A stretch of 64,000 bases of DNA from Prevotella sp. (GTDB taxonomy: Bacteria; Bacteroidota; Bacteroidia; Bacteroidales; Bacteroidaceae): assembly GCA_024695815.1 (NCBI GenBank), contig JAILHK010000028.1, positions 28,612 through 92,611 of the forward strand, read 5' to 3'. Shown piece by piece: positions 8,524 to 16,131 of this stretch. The translations under genes and the position numbers were made by a program. The notes under the pieces are model-generated. The model was not told where the DNA came from. It did not search any database and was given only the letters and a program-made list of their open reading frames with translations. Every line of letters begins with the position of its first letter. The first letter of the stretch is position 1.

Positions 8524-9597
8524 ATGGACGAGAAAAGATATATAGATGAGGCTGTAGAGTTGCTGAAACAACTGATAGCCATACCGCGTGTCAGTCGCGA
8601 TGAGACCGCTGCTGCCAACCACCTTGAGGCCGTGATGAAAGGGTGGGGACTGCAGGTAAACCGTTCGTGCAACAACCTCTGGGTGGTGGCCGACGATTAT
8701 GACGAGACACGTCCTACGGTGCTGCTCAATGCACATATCGACACGGTGAAACCCGTGGCCACATGGACGCGCAATCCGCACCAGCCAGTTGTAGAAGATG
8801 GTTGTCTGTATGGCATCGGTTCAAACGACTGTGGCGGCGGACTGGTCACGTTGTTACAGGTGTTCCGTGTCTTGTCGCAGCGCACCCGCAGCTACAACCT
8901 GGTCTATCTGGCTTCTGCCGAAGAGGAAGTCAGTGGAAAGAGTGGCGTAGAGCATGCGCTGCCCTTGTTGCCCCAGATTGATGTTGCCATTGTCGGCGAA
9001 CCCTCGGGCATGCAGCCTGCCATTGCTGAAAAAGGATTGATGGTGGTTGACGGCTATGCCCACGGTGTGAGCGGTCATGCAGCCCGCAACGAAGGCGTGA
9101 ATGCCATCTACGAAGCCCTCGACGACCTGTGCTGGCTGCGCGACTATAAGTTTACGAAAGAGAGTCCGCTGCTGGGCAATACCAAGATGACGGTGACACA
9201 GGTGGAAAGCGGTACGCAGCACAATGTGGTGCCCGACCTCCTGCACTTTGTTATAGACATACGTACCAACGAATACTATCAGAACGAGTACCTCTTTGCC
9301 TTCCTTGAGAAGCACATGAAGCGCTGCGAGCTCAAGGCACGCTCGTTCCGCCTGCATTCGTCGCACATCAGCGAGACACATCCGCTCATACAGCGCTGCG
9401 TGGCCATGGGCCTGCAACCTTTCGGTTCGCCCACGCTCTCAGATCAGGCCCTGATGCCCTTCCCCTCGTTCAAGCTGGGACCAGGCCAGTCGGCCCGCTC
9501 ACATTCAGCCAACGAATACATCCGTATCGACGAGATAGAGCAGGCGTTCAGTACCTATCTGCAACTGCTCGACATCACACTAAATAAGGCCGACTGA
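8524..9597 (+). CDS. M20 family deacylase, ArgE-like (acetyl- or succinyl-ornithine/citrulline deacylase)
   Basis: Zinc aminoacylase of arginine biosynthesis, 357 aa. M20 metal-site motifs: LLNAHIDTV (His71, Asp73), GIGSNDCGGG (Asp102) and the Glu pair in ASAEEEVSGK (about 133-134); a dimerisation lid follows between about 165 and 270. The best family match is the Bacteroidetes ArgE' group, where the pathway is known to use N-succinyl intermediates in Bacteroides, so the acyl group may be succinyl. The upstream ATG at 8485 lies inside the promoter, so ATG 8524 (MDEKRYIDEA) is chosen. The stop codon sits inside the terminator stem. Confidence 0.85.
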   Translation: MDEKRYIDEAVELLKQLIAIPRVSRDETAAANHLEAVMKGWGLQVNRSCNNLWVVADDYDETRPTVLLNAHIDTVKPVATWTRNPHQPVVEDGCLYGIGSNDCGGGLVTLLQVFRVLSQRTRSYNLVYLASAEEEVSGKSGVEHALPLLPQIDVAIVGEPSGMQPAIAEKGLMVVDGYAHGVSGHAARNEGVNAIYEALDDLCWLRDYKFTKESPLLGNTKMTVTQVESGTQHNVVPDLLHFVIDIRTNEYYQNEYLFAFLEKHMKRCELKARSFRLHSSHISETHPLIQRCVAMGLQPFGSPTLSDQALMPFPSFKLGPGQSARSHSANEYIRIDEIEQAFSTYLQLLDITLNKAD

Positions 9598-9626
9598 CGT
9601 TTTTCTTTCGTCAATCGGCCTTTTTC
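9585..9626 (+). terminator. Intrinsic terminator overlapping the deacylase stop codon
   Basis: AAGGCCGACTGACG pairs with CGTCAATCGGCCTT (one mismatch), followed by TTTTT. The last sense codons KAD and the TGA are part of the 5' arm. Confidence 0.88.
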
Positions 9627-9657
9627 GTTTATACGTTCGGCCTGATGGCCGGCTTGT

Positions 9658-11178
9658 TTATCTTCTTAACCACAGCATCGGGTTCAGCAGCTCGGTCCAG
9701 TTGCGCAGTTGGAACTGCATCATATTGGTGGATCCCAGCTTTCCTAATGCCTGGTTGGTTTTCACCTTCTGACCAGCCGCCACGCTGACGCTGGCCATAC
9801 CGCTATAAACAGAGATGTACTTGCCGTGGCGCACCATCACGATGTAGCCCTTGCCCGTGGCATACACTTTGGTCACCTCACCATCGAACACACAGCGAGC
9901 TGACGCGCCGGGCTGACCTTTCAGGTGCAGACCCTTACTGCTCAGGTGTACATGGCTCATGCCATCAACCACGTTAGAACCGAAGCCGCGCACCACCTGG
10001 TAGGGTCCCGTGATAGGCATAGGCAACTTACCCTTGTTGCTGGCAAAGCTGCCACTGAGCTTGGCATCGGCATCAGCAACCATCATCTTGGGTTCTGGTG
10101 TGGTCTTTCGTGCCTCAACAATCTCTTTCTCGACTGTCTTACGTTCCTCTTCAGCCCTCTTGGCACGTTCGTGAGCCGCCTTCTTCTCAGCTTCGTTTCT
10201 GGCTATGCGCGCCTCTTCGCGTGCTTTTGCCTCGCGAGCCTTTGCCTCGGCAATGCGTCGTTTGCGTGCCTCCTCCTCAGCTTTCTTCTTGCGCGCCAGT
10301 TCCTCCTGACGACGTTTCTGGGCTTCGATACGTGCTTTCTCGCGTGCTATCTCCTCCTGAATCAGTCGTTCAATGCGTGCCTCCAGCTCAGCCTCCTCCT
10401 TCTGTTGCTTGGCAATGATGCTTGCCACGGTCTTCTGTTCCTTCTGCAGCGAGGCCACCATCTTCTTCTGTTCGGTTTTCTGTTTCTCCAGTGTCTGCTT
10501 CTCACGCTCACCGCGGTTCAGCAGTGTGGTCTTCTCGCTTTTCGAGTTTCTCAGCTCCTCCTGCTTGTTTTCAATCTGAGTTTTTTTCTGTTTCACCGCC
10601 TCGCCCTGAGCTTTTTGGTATGTGGCATACTCTTTCATGAAGCGCATGCGGCGATACATCTGGTTTACGTTGCGGGCGCTGAACACAAACATCATCTTGT
10701 TCTGCACCTTACGGTTGCGGTACATATAGCGCATCGATTTGGCATAGCGCTCCTGTCTGTCCACCAGTTCATGGTGCAGGATGACCAGTTGCGAGTCCAG
10801 CAGGTTGATATGTGTGCTTAGGTTGGAGATGTCAGAGTTGATGCTGTCTATGGTGCGACGTTTCTCGCTAATCTCGTTGTTCAGCACCAGCACGTCCTGC
10901 ATGCGCTTCTTCACATTGCGCTCCAGTTCCGCCTGACGTTTTTTCTGTGCTGCGATATTCTGTGAAATTTTCTTTCGTCTGTCTTGTAGCTGTTCCTTTT
11001 CGCTCTTCTTGACGGTCGTCTTCTTTGTGGTTGTCTTCTTCTTCTTGGCAGTTGTATTCTTCCTTTTAGCCTGTGTCTGCGTGGTGGCAGGTTTACGGCG
11101 TGTCTGTGTCTTTCGCTGTTGAGCAGAAGACATGCCGAAGCACATGAGTACCATGAGCAGGAAACAGATTTTCTTCAT
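9658..11178 (-). CDS. EnvC-like murein hydrolase activator (coiled coil plus degenerate M23/LytM domain)
   Basis: Periplasmic protein, 506 aa. Signal peptide at 1-19 (MVLMCFGMSSAQ). A basic, low-complexity linker (about 20-60) is followed by two long coiled-coil stretches (about 60-275 and 275-355, the latter highly charged). A C-terminal LytM domain covers about 385-506. Active LytM enzymes carry HxxxD and HxH zinc ligands; here the second motif reads MMQFQLRNW and the preceding strand VRHGKYISVYSGM, so the HxH is lost. As in E. coli EnvC, it should activate an amidase during septum splitting rather than cut peptidoglycan itself. Last gene of dut-TPR-DUF4292-envC. Confidence 0.88.
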   Translation of the reverse strand: MKKICFLLMVLMCFGMSSAQQRKTQTRRKPATTQTQAKRKNTTAKKKKTTTKKTTVKKSEKEQLQDRRKKISQNIAAQKKRQAELERNVKKRMQDVLVLNNEISEKRRTIDSINSDISNLSTHINLLDSQLVILHHELVDRQERYAKSMRYMYRNRKVQNKMMFVFSARNVNQMYRRMRFMKEYATYQKAQGEAVKQKKTQIENKQEELRNSKSEKTTLLNRGEREKQTLEKQKTEQKKMVASLQKEQKTVASIIAKQQKEEAELEARIERLIQEEIAREKARIEAQKRRQEELARKKKAEEEARKRRIAEAKAREAKAREEARIARNEAEKKAAHERAKRAEEERKTVEKEIVEARKTTPEPKMMVADADAKLSGSFASNKGKLPMPITGPYQVVRGFGSNVVDGMSHVHLSSKGLHLKGQPGASARCVFDGEVTKVYATGKGYIVMVRHGKYISVYSGMASVSVAAGQKVKTNQALGKLGSTNMMQFQLRNWTELLNPMLWLRR

Positions 11179-11210
11179 ATCGCAGTTATCCTTATTATAA
11201 TGTATCTAGA

Positions 11211-12059
11211 TTATAGAGCCATGATGCGGCGCAGTATCTCCTCGGCATCCACCTCGCGGTATTTATTGCTGATGGTGGTGCGTGTCTCCCAGTCGCTGTT
11301 GGTTTCCAGGTTGTTGAACTTCATGCTCATTTTCACCTGTTTGCTGGGCGATGTCAGCGTGATCTTCATGTCGCTGGGGAAGTGTGTCTGTGCCAGAGGC
11401 TTGAATCCCAGGTACTCCCACGTCAGCTGCGTGTTGCCTTTATAGCTGTCGCGATACATGATGTTGGCAATCTTAATCTCACCATTGTTGGGGTTAGCCA
11501 ACCAGCTGTAGCTCATCCTGTCTTTTTCCAGCGAGATGATAGCATCCTCGTTGTTCAGCATGGTCTGGAAGCCCGTCATCTTCTTCTGTGTAAGGCTCTT
11601 TTCTCCGGGCTTGAACAGCTCGTTGTAGAACAGTGCCTGCAGCGTATAGTAGTTCATGCCGCTGTTGCGCAGGAAGTCGATGTAGTTATAGGGTGCGCGC
11701 ATATACATCTTGTTGATGCGGTCCATAATCAGCACGTAGTCCTTGGTGAACTCAATACGTCCTGCCTCTACGAATCCGAAGGCCATCAGCTGCAAGCGTA
11801 TCACGTCGTCACGTTTGATGCGCAGGTTGCCCGTCAGCGACACCTGTTGCGGACCAATCTCAATAGAGAACTTCACTTTTGAACTGACAAACTGTGGGGC
11901 TTGCGAGTTCTCTGCTACCCTCGTCAATATCTCGGCCTGAGCAAGGCTCTCGGTGACCTGAGGTGTATCCTTAGTGACCACTTGCTTCTTCGAATGACAG
12001 GCGGTCAACAGCAGCGGTGCAGCCAGGATGACCACTTTTACGTAGTTGGTTAGTTTCAT
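11211..12059 (-). CDS. DUF4292 family lipoprotein (LolB-like fold suspected)
   Basis: Envelope lipoprotein of 282 aa. Residues 1-21 form a lipoprotein signal with lipobox LLLTAC, followed by basic residues. The body (about 55-270) carries repeated amphipathic strands such as VSLTGNLRIKRDDVIRLQ and FGFVEAGRIEFTKDYVLIMD, the DUF4292 pattern, which resembles the LolA/LolB half-barrel; lipoprotein handling is therefore a plausible but unproven role. ATG 12059 overlaps the TPR stop as ATGA, so an earlier in-frame ATG inside the TPR gene is rejected. 32 bases separate it from the EnvC-like gene. Confidence 0.85.
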   Translation of the reverse strand: MKLTNYVKVVILAAPLLLTACHSKKQVVTKDTPQVTESLAQAEILTRVAENSQAPQFVSSKVKFSIEIGPQQVSLTGNLRIKRDDVIRLQLMAFGFVEAGRIEFTKDYVLIMDRINKMYMRAPYNYIDFLRNSGMNYYTLQALFYNELFKPGEKSLTQKKMTGFQTMLNNEDAIISLEKDRMSYSWLANPNNGEIKIANIMYRDSYKGNTQLTWEYLGFKPLAQTHFPSDMKITLTSPSKQVKMSMKFNNLETNSDWETRTTISNKYREVDAEEILRRIMAL

Positions 12060-13753
12060 TGTTTGATGTATTTTTTGCGTTTTATTTTTCTGATGAGAAT
12101 CTTGTTCTTGGGGTCCAGTTCCAGCGCCTCCTTCCACATCTTGAGCGCTCCCTCCGTGTCGCCATTCATGATGTAGATGTCGCCGGCATGTTCTTTCGGC
12201 ACCCCACCAATCAGGGTGTCGTTCTGCAGGGCCTGGTCTATGTAGATGCGTGCCTCGGCATAGCGTTGCTGCATGAACAGTATCCAGGCGTAGGTGTCCA
12301 GATAGGTGGCGTTTTTCGGCTCGGCCTTGATGGTCTTATAGCTCATCTGTTCCGCCTCGTCCAGTCGGCTGCCCTTCAGACTCAGGTAGTAGGCATAGTT
12401 GTTCAGACAGCCAATATTGTCGGGTTTCCACTGCAGACAAGAGTCGTAGGCAGCGAAAGCCTCCCGTTCTCGCATTTTCTGGAAGAAGATGTCGCCCATG
12501 ACGGCATAGAAGTCAGACACGATCTCCGTCGAGCTCTCTTCGTTGATCACGCTGATGCCGTTCTGGAAAGCTTCCAGTGCATGGTCGGTGTCGCCTTTGT
12601 TGAAGTAGGCAATGCCCTGGTAGTAGTAGAAAGCCATCTCCTCAGGGTTGTACTGGCGGGCCGCCTGACACAGGCTGATGATGCGGTCTTTATCCTCGTC
12701 CTCCCACGCATACTGCACCAGGTGCAGACGGGCTGAAGCACGGTCGGGAGCCAGTGTGAGCACCTGTTCCAATGCCTTCGTGATAGCATCGCGCGGCATT
12801 TGCTTCAGATCCATATACGCCGCTTTCATCTCGGCGATGTCGGCATCCGGCTGCGGCACGTCGAGCATCGAGTCGAAGAGTGCCAGTATCTGTGTGCTGT
12901 CGCCGCCGCTCTGTTCATTTTCGCTGATCAGTTGGCGCAACTGCATCACTTTGTCTTCCGTATTGGCTTTAGGGTTCAGCAGGATGCAGCGTGTCAGCGA
13001 GTCCACCGCCTCGGCATCCTCCATGCTGATGAAGTAGTTGCGCAGTGTCTGCTGAGCCTTGACATGGTCAGGTTCCTCCTTTAGAATCCTCATCAGCACG
13101 TCGTGAGCCAGCTCGTTGTCGCCGTTGGCCAACAGCGTGTTGGCGTAGATGGTGCGGTAGTTCAGGTCGTTGGGGTATTGGTCAGACAAAGCCTTGATTT
13201 CCTCCAGCGCCTTTTCGTGCTCGCTCATCTGGAAGTACAGGCCGCTCTTAGCCAGCGAGATACGTTCCGACTTGCCGTCGATAGCCTCCATGCGGTCTAG
13301 CACATCGATGGCCTTTTCGAAGTTCTTCTCTTTCAGATACAGCTGGTAGAGCATCTCCAGGAAGTCCTGTCGGCTCTTGTCCGTGGCATACATCCGCTCC
13401 AGCACATCGATGGCATCAGTGTATTTCTGTTTCGAGATGTAGGCATGTGCCAGCGTCTCCATGTAAGTCTTGTTGGCAGGTTCTAGCTCGGTGGCATGCT
13501 TAAAGTGCTCGATAGCCTTGTCTTGCTGTCTGATTTCAGCATAGTATTGTGCCAGGAAATAGTAGGCCTCCGAAGCCTGCGCGTTCAGTTCCAGGCAGCG
13601 TTGCAACAGGTCGAAGGCCGCATCATGGTGGCCTTTCTGTCGTTGCAACATCGCTTCGTGGAAGCAGATGTCATACTGACGCAGCGAGTCGGTCTGGGCC
13701 GTTGTGCCCAGACAGCAAACCAAGGCTGCCAGTATGCATAGTGTCTTTTTCAT
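12056..13753 (-). CDS. Tetratricopeptide repeat protein, exported
   Basis: 565 aa with a signal peptide (residues 1-19, ending TTAQ) and about ten TPR units across the mature chain, e.g. [25 protein letters not shown] cut into helix pairs near residues 60-85, and a C-terminal set near 440-550. TPR scaffolds bind partner proteins; none can be named from sequence. Overlaps dut (ATGA, 13750-13753) and the DUF4292 gene (ATGA), so the operon is tightly coupled. The conserved dut-TPR-DUF4292-EnvC order suggests an envelope-assembly role for the last three. Confidence 0.88.
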   Translation of the reverse strand: MKKTLCILAALVCCLGTTAQTDSLRQYDICFHEAMLQRQKGHHDAAFDLLQRCLELNAQASEAYYFLAQYYAEIRQQDKAIEHFKHATELEPANKTYMETLAHAYISKQKYTDAIDVLERMYATDKSRQDFLEMLYQLYLKEKNFEKAIDVLDRMEAIDGKSERISLAKSGLYFQMSEHEKALEEIKALSDQYPNDLNYRTIYANTLLANGDNELAHDVLMRILKEEPDHVKAQQTLRNYFISMEDAEAVDSLTRCILLNPKANTEDKVMQLRQLISENEQSGGDSTQILALFDSMLDVPQPDADIAEMKAAYMDLKQMPRDAITKALEQVLTLAPDRASARLHLVQYAWEDEDKDRIISLCQAARQYNPEEMAFYYYQGIAYFNKGDTDHALEAFQNGISVINEESSTEIVSDFYAVMGDIFFQKMREREAFAAYDSCLQWKPDNIGCLNNYAYYLSLKGSRLDEAEQMSYKTIKAEPKNATYLDTYAWILFMQQRYAEARIYIDQALQNDTLIGGVPKEHAGDIYIMNGDTEGALKMWKEALELDPKNKILIRKIKRKKYIKQ

Positions 13754-14184
13754 TTCACGCCAGTATGTCCATATCCACCTTCGCCACGCTCAGTCTTGTC
13801 GAGCACCTCAACCTCGATGAACTCGGCTGTTTCGTGACGTGCAATCACCATTTGGGCAATGCGCTCGCCGTCGTTAATGACGAATGGCTCGGCCGACAGG
13901 TTGATGAGCAGCACGCCCACCTCGCCGCGATAGTCGGCATCGATGGTGCCAGGCGAGTTCAATACCGTGATGCCCTTCTTCAGAGCTAGTCCGCTGCGGG
14001 GTCTTACCTGTGCCTCATAGCCTGCGGGCAATGCGATGTGCAGACCTGTAGGAATCAGCTTGCGCTCCATGGGCTTCAGCTCGATGGGTGCATCGATATT
14101 TGCACGTAGGTCCATGCCGGCGCTCAATGCGGTGGCATAGGCTGGAAGTTGTTGGTGTCCTTTATTTACGACTTGAATCTTCAT
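13750..14184 (-). CDS. dut: Deoxyuridine 5'-triphosphate nucleotidohydrolase
   Basis: Trimeric dUTPase, 144 aa: dUTP to dUMP plus pyrophosphate, keeping uracil out of DNA and supplying thymidylate synthesis. All five motifs are present: SAGMDLRA (motif 1), RPRSGLALK (2), the uridine-pocket [13 protein letters not shown] with catalytic Asp (about 79-91), GERIAQMVI (4) and the flexible C-terminal GGYGHTG (5). First gene of a four-gene operon and divergent from dgt, the two together forming a nucleotide-pool locus. Promoter TAATTTTG lies 31-38 bp upstream. Confidence 0.97.
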   Translation of the reverse strand: MKIQVVNKGHQQLPAYATALSAGMDLRANIDAPIELKPMERKLIPTGLHIALPAGYEAQVRPRSGLALKKGITVLNSPGTIDADYRGEVGVLLINLSAEPFVINDGERIAQMVIARHETAEFIEVEVLDKTERGEGGYGHTGVK

Positions 14185-14214
14185 ACGCGTGATGTATGTG
14201 TGTTATATAAGGTG

Positions 14215-14222
14215 CAAAATTA
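14215..14222 (-). promoter_or_regulatory. -7 box (TAATTTTG) of the dut operon
   Basis: Perfect TAnnTTTG on the minus strand; expected leader about 20-25 bases. Confidence 0.65.
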
Positions 14223-14285
14223 GTAAAAACAATTGAATCAGCCATAAATTTTCTGCTAAATTGTGTTTTTATGCTGAAAATGTTG

Positions 14286-14293
14286 TACTTTTG
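14286..14293 (+). promoter_or_regulatory. -7 box (TACTTTTG) of dgt
   Basis: Perfect match only 5 bases before ATG 14299 and 11 before ATG 14305, so the mRNA is probably leaderless and the second ATG may be the real start. Confidence 0.65.
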
Positions 14294-14298
14294 TAGCC

Positions 14299-15633
14299 AT
14301 GAAGATGAATTGGGAAAAACTGATTTCTAATTGTCGGCTCGGACAAGAGCATCGTCATCTGGAGCGTCATGACGACCGCACAGAGTTTAAACGCGACTAC
14401 GATCGCCTGATTTTTTCGGCACCGTTCCGCCGGTTGCAGAACAAGACCCAGGTGTTTCCGCTGCCTGGTAGTATCTTTGTACACAACCGACTGACGCACT
14501 CACTCGAGGTGGCCAGCGTCGGTATGTCGCTGGGCAACGATGTAGCAGCTGCCCTGTCGGCACGTGGGGAAAAGGGCCCTTTCATCGGTGAAATTGGTCA
14601 AATTGTGGCCACAGCCTGTTTGGCGCACGACCTCGGCAACCCGCCTTTCGGTCATTCTGGCGAGAAGGCCATCCAGACCTTCTTCACCGAGGGCAAGGGT
14701 GCCTATCTGCAAGAGAAAGTGTCGCCCGAGTTCTGGTCGGACATTACCCGCTTTGATGGTAATGCCAACGCCTTCCGTCTGCTCACGCATAGCTTCAAAG
14801 GTCGCCGTAAGGGTGGCTTTGCCATGACCTACAGCACGCTGGCTTCTATCGTAAAGTATCCCTATCCGTCGTATGCTGCCAAGAAGAATAAGTTCGGTTT
14901 CTTCACGCCCGAGCACCACGACTATGTCACCGTGGCACAGATGTTGGGCATCCCTCGTCTGACCACAGCCGACGGCACCGAACGCTGGGCCCGCTATCCG
15001 CTGGTCTATCTGGTTGAGGCTGCCGATGATATCTGCTATGAGATTATGGATCTGGAGGATGCCTATAAGCTGAAGATTCTGAACCTGGCCGAGGCTCGAG
15101 ATCTGATGCTGTCATTCTTCGATGAAATGGGCAAAAAACACATCATGCAGCGCATTGACGAGGAGTTGCTCTACGACCCCAACGAACAGATACAGTACTT
15201 GCGCGCCTGCGTTATCGGACTGCTGGAGCATGAGTGCTATCGGGTGTTTATGGACCACGAAGACGAGATTCTGGAGGGTACCTTCCAGGGATCGCTCATC
15301 AATCATATCTCAGAGGTGCCGCGCCAAGCCTATATCCATTGTGCCGAAGTGTCGAAGAGTCGCATCTATCGCAGTAAGCCCGTGCTCGATGTAGAGTTGT
15401 CGGGTTATCGTATCATGGCAACGCTGATGGAACTTATGGTAGAGGCTATTGAGCATCCCGACCGTTACTATTCGCAGCAATTGATTGGTCGTGTGTCGAG
15501 CCAGTACGAGATTGAACACGAAGACCTGGAGGTTCGTCTGATGGCAGTCATCGATTACATCAGTGGCATGACCGATGTCTATGCCCTCGATGTCTATCAG
15601 AAAATCTGCGGCATTTCCTTGCCCATCATCTAA
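14299..15633 (+). CDS. dgt: Deoxyguanosinetriphosphate triphosphohydrolase (HD domain dNTPase)
   Basis: Hydrolyses dGTP (and often other dNTPs) to the nucleoside and tripolyphosphate, setting dNTP pools. 444 aa. HD metal site: His67 in NRLTHSLE, His110-Asp111 in CLAHDLGNPPFGHSGE, and a distal Asp in VEAADDICYEIMDLED. The N-terminus FRRLQNKTQVFPL is typical of the Dgt family. Either ATG 14299 or ATG 14305 (MNWEKL) could be used; the promoter is so close that the latter is attractive. Divergent from dut. The transcript ends in the long hairpin at 15648-15697, beyond which the palindrome array begins. Confidence 0.94.
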   Translation: MKMNWEKLISNCRLGQEHRHLERHDDRTEFKRDYDRLIFSAPFRRLQNKTQVFPLPGSIFVHNRLTHSLEVASVGMSLGNDVAAALSARGEKGPFIGEIGQIVATACLAHDLGNPPFGHSGEKAIQTFFTEGKGAYLQEKVSPEFWSDITRFDGNANAFRLLTHSFKGRRKGGFAMTYSTLASIVKYPYPSYAAKKNKFGFFTPEHHDYVTVAQMLGIPRLTTADGTERWARYPLVYLVEAADDICYEIMDLEDAYKLKILNLAEARDLMLSFFDEMGKKHIMQRIDEELLYDPNEQIQYLRACVIGLLEHECYRVFMDHEDEILEGTFQGSLINHISEVPRQAYIHCAEVSKSRIYRSKPVLDVELSGYRIMATLMELMVEAIEHPDRYYSQQLIGRVSSQYEIEHEDLEVRLMAVIDYISGMTDVYALDVYQKICGISLPII

Positions 15634-15647
15634 GTCGTCAAAACAAT

Positions 15648-15698
15648 AGGTTTCACCTCGTTATTGCGGTTGAATAGCGGGCTGAAACCTTTCCTTTT
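15648..15698 (+). terminator. Long hairpin terminator after dgt
   Basis: AGGTTTCA (15648-15655) pairs perfectly with TGAAACCT (15683-15690); inside it CGTTATT pairs with AATAGCG (one wobble). The 3' arm runs into TTCCTTTT. Confidence 0.7.
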
Positions 15699-15700
15699 AA

Positions 15701-16066
15701 ATGGCAATAGTGCCACTTTTGATTTCATTCTAGAGTCTAGAAAGGACGTTTTTAGACTCTAGAATGGCCCATTCTAAAGTCTAAAAGTGACAGTTCTAAA
15801 GTCTAGAAATGACGTTTCTAGAGTCTAGGACCAACACTATTGTTACCATTCTAGCCCCTAGAATGCCCACTTTTAGCCCCTGGAACGGTCACTCCTAGGG
15901 GCTAGAACGACCACTTCCAGGGGCTAGAACCACCCCGTCTAGGGGCTAGATTGGAATCAAAACTTAAACTATTGCAAGTCAAAAGCTGTGCTCTTGTCTA
16001 TCAAAAGCGGCAGTATTGGCCTTCAAAAGCGGCAGTATGGTCTTATGAAAGTCGTGGAATTGGGGT
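15701..16066. repeat. 22-bp-period palindrome array, locus 1 (two fused modules)
   Basis: Most of the 498-bp gap between dgt and glsB. Ten 13-bp palindromes TCTAG-NNN-CTAGA start at 15729, 15751, 15773, 15795, 15817, 15850, 15872, 15894, 15916 and 15938: 22-bp steps except one of 33. The first five have the core AGT (ACT in the second), the last five CCC,CCC,GGG,GGG,GGG. Flanking them are palindromes of type CAAAAGTG-S-CACTATTG: one facing left at 15701-15722 (dyad centre 15713) and four or five facing right from 15957, 15979, 16001, 16023, 16045. All dyad centres are 22 bp apart. At 15835-15842 a half unit CACTATTG has its implied centre 11 bp after unit 5 and 22 bp before unit 6. No open frame crosses it. 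Confidence 0.92.
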
Positions 16067-16090
16067 GATGGGGTGTTGGGGTAGGGGTAC

Positions 16091-16126
16091 AATTTAGGCC
16101 AAAACGGAAAGCGTTTTGGCCTAAAT
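16091..16126. terminator. Strong bidirectional hairpin between the array and glsB
   Basis: ATTTAGGCCAAAACG pairs perfectly with CGTTTTGGCCTAAAT over a short loop. T-rich sequence follows on the plus strand; it lies just past the glsB stop, so it should terminate glsAB on the minus strand and any read-through from the array. Confidence 0.75.
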
Positions 16127-16131
16127 CTGTT

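Noticed and set aside
9925..10821. Leucine- and phenylalanine-rich 298-codon frame on the plus strand
   Set aside because: Mirror of the lysine/glutamate-rich coiled coil of the EnvC-like gene.
14299..14310. Shine-Dalgarno-based start choice for dgt
   Set aside because: No SD-like sequence is present, as usual in this phylum, so the two ATGs cannot be separated that way.
15729..15950. CRISPR array
   Set aside because: Repeats are 13-bp palindromes and spacers only 9 bp; no cas genes and no leader; spacer size is far below any CRISPR type.
15729..15950. Single long RNA with a string of intact hairpins
   Set aside because: Units change orientation inside the locus, and on either strand some arms carry A-C mismatches; also 5-bp stems are weak. 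Kept only as an open alternative.
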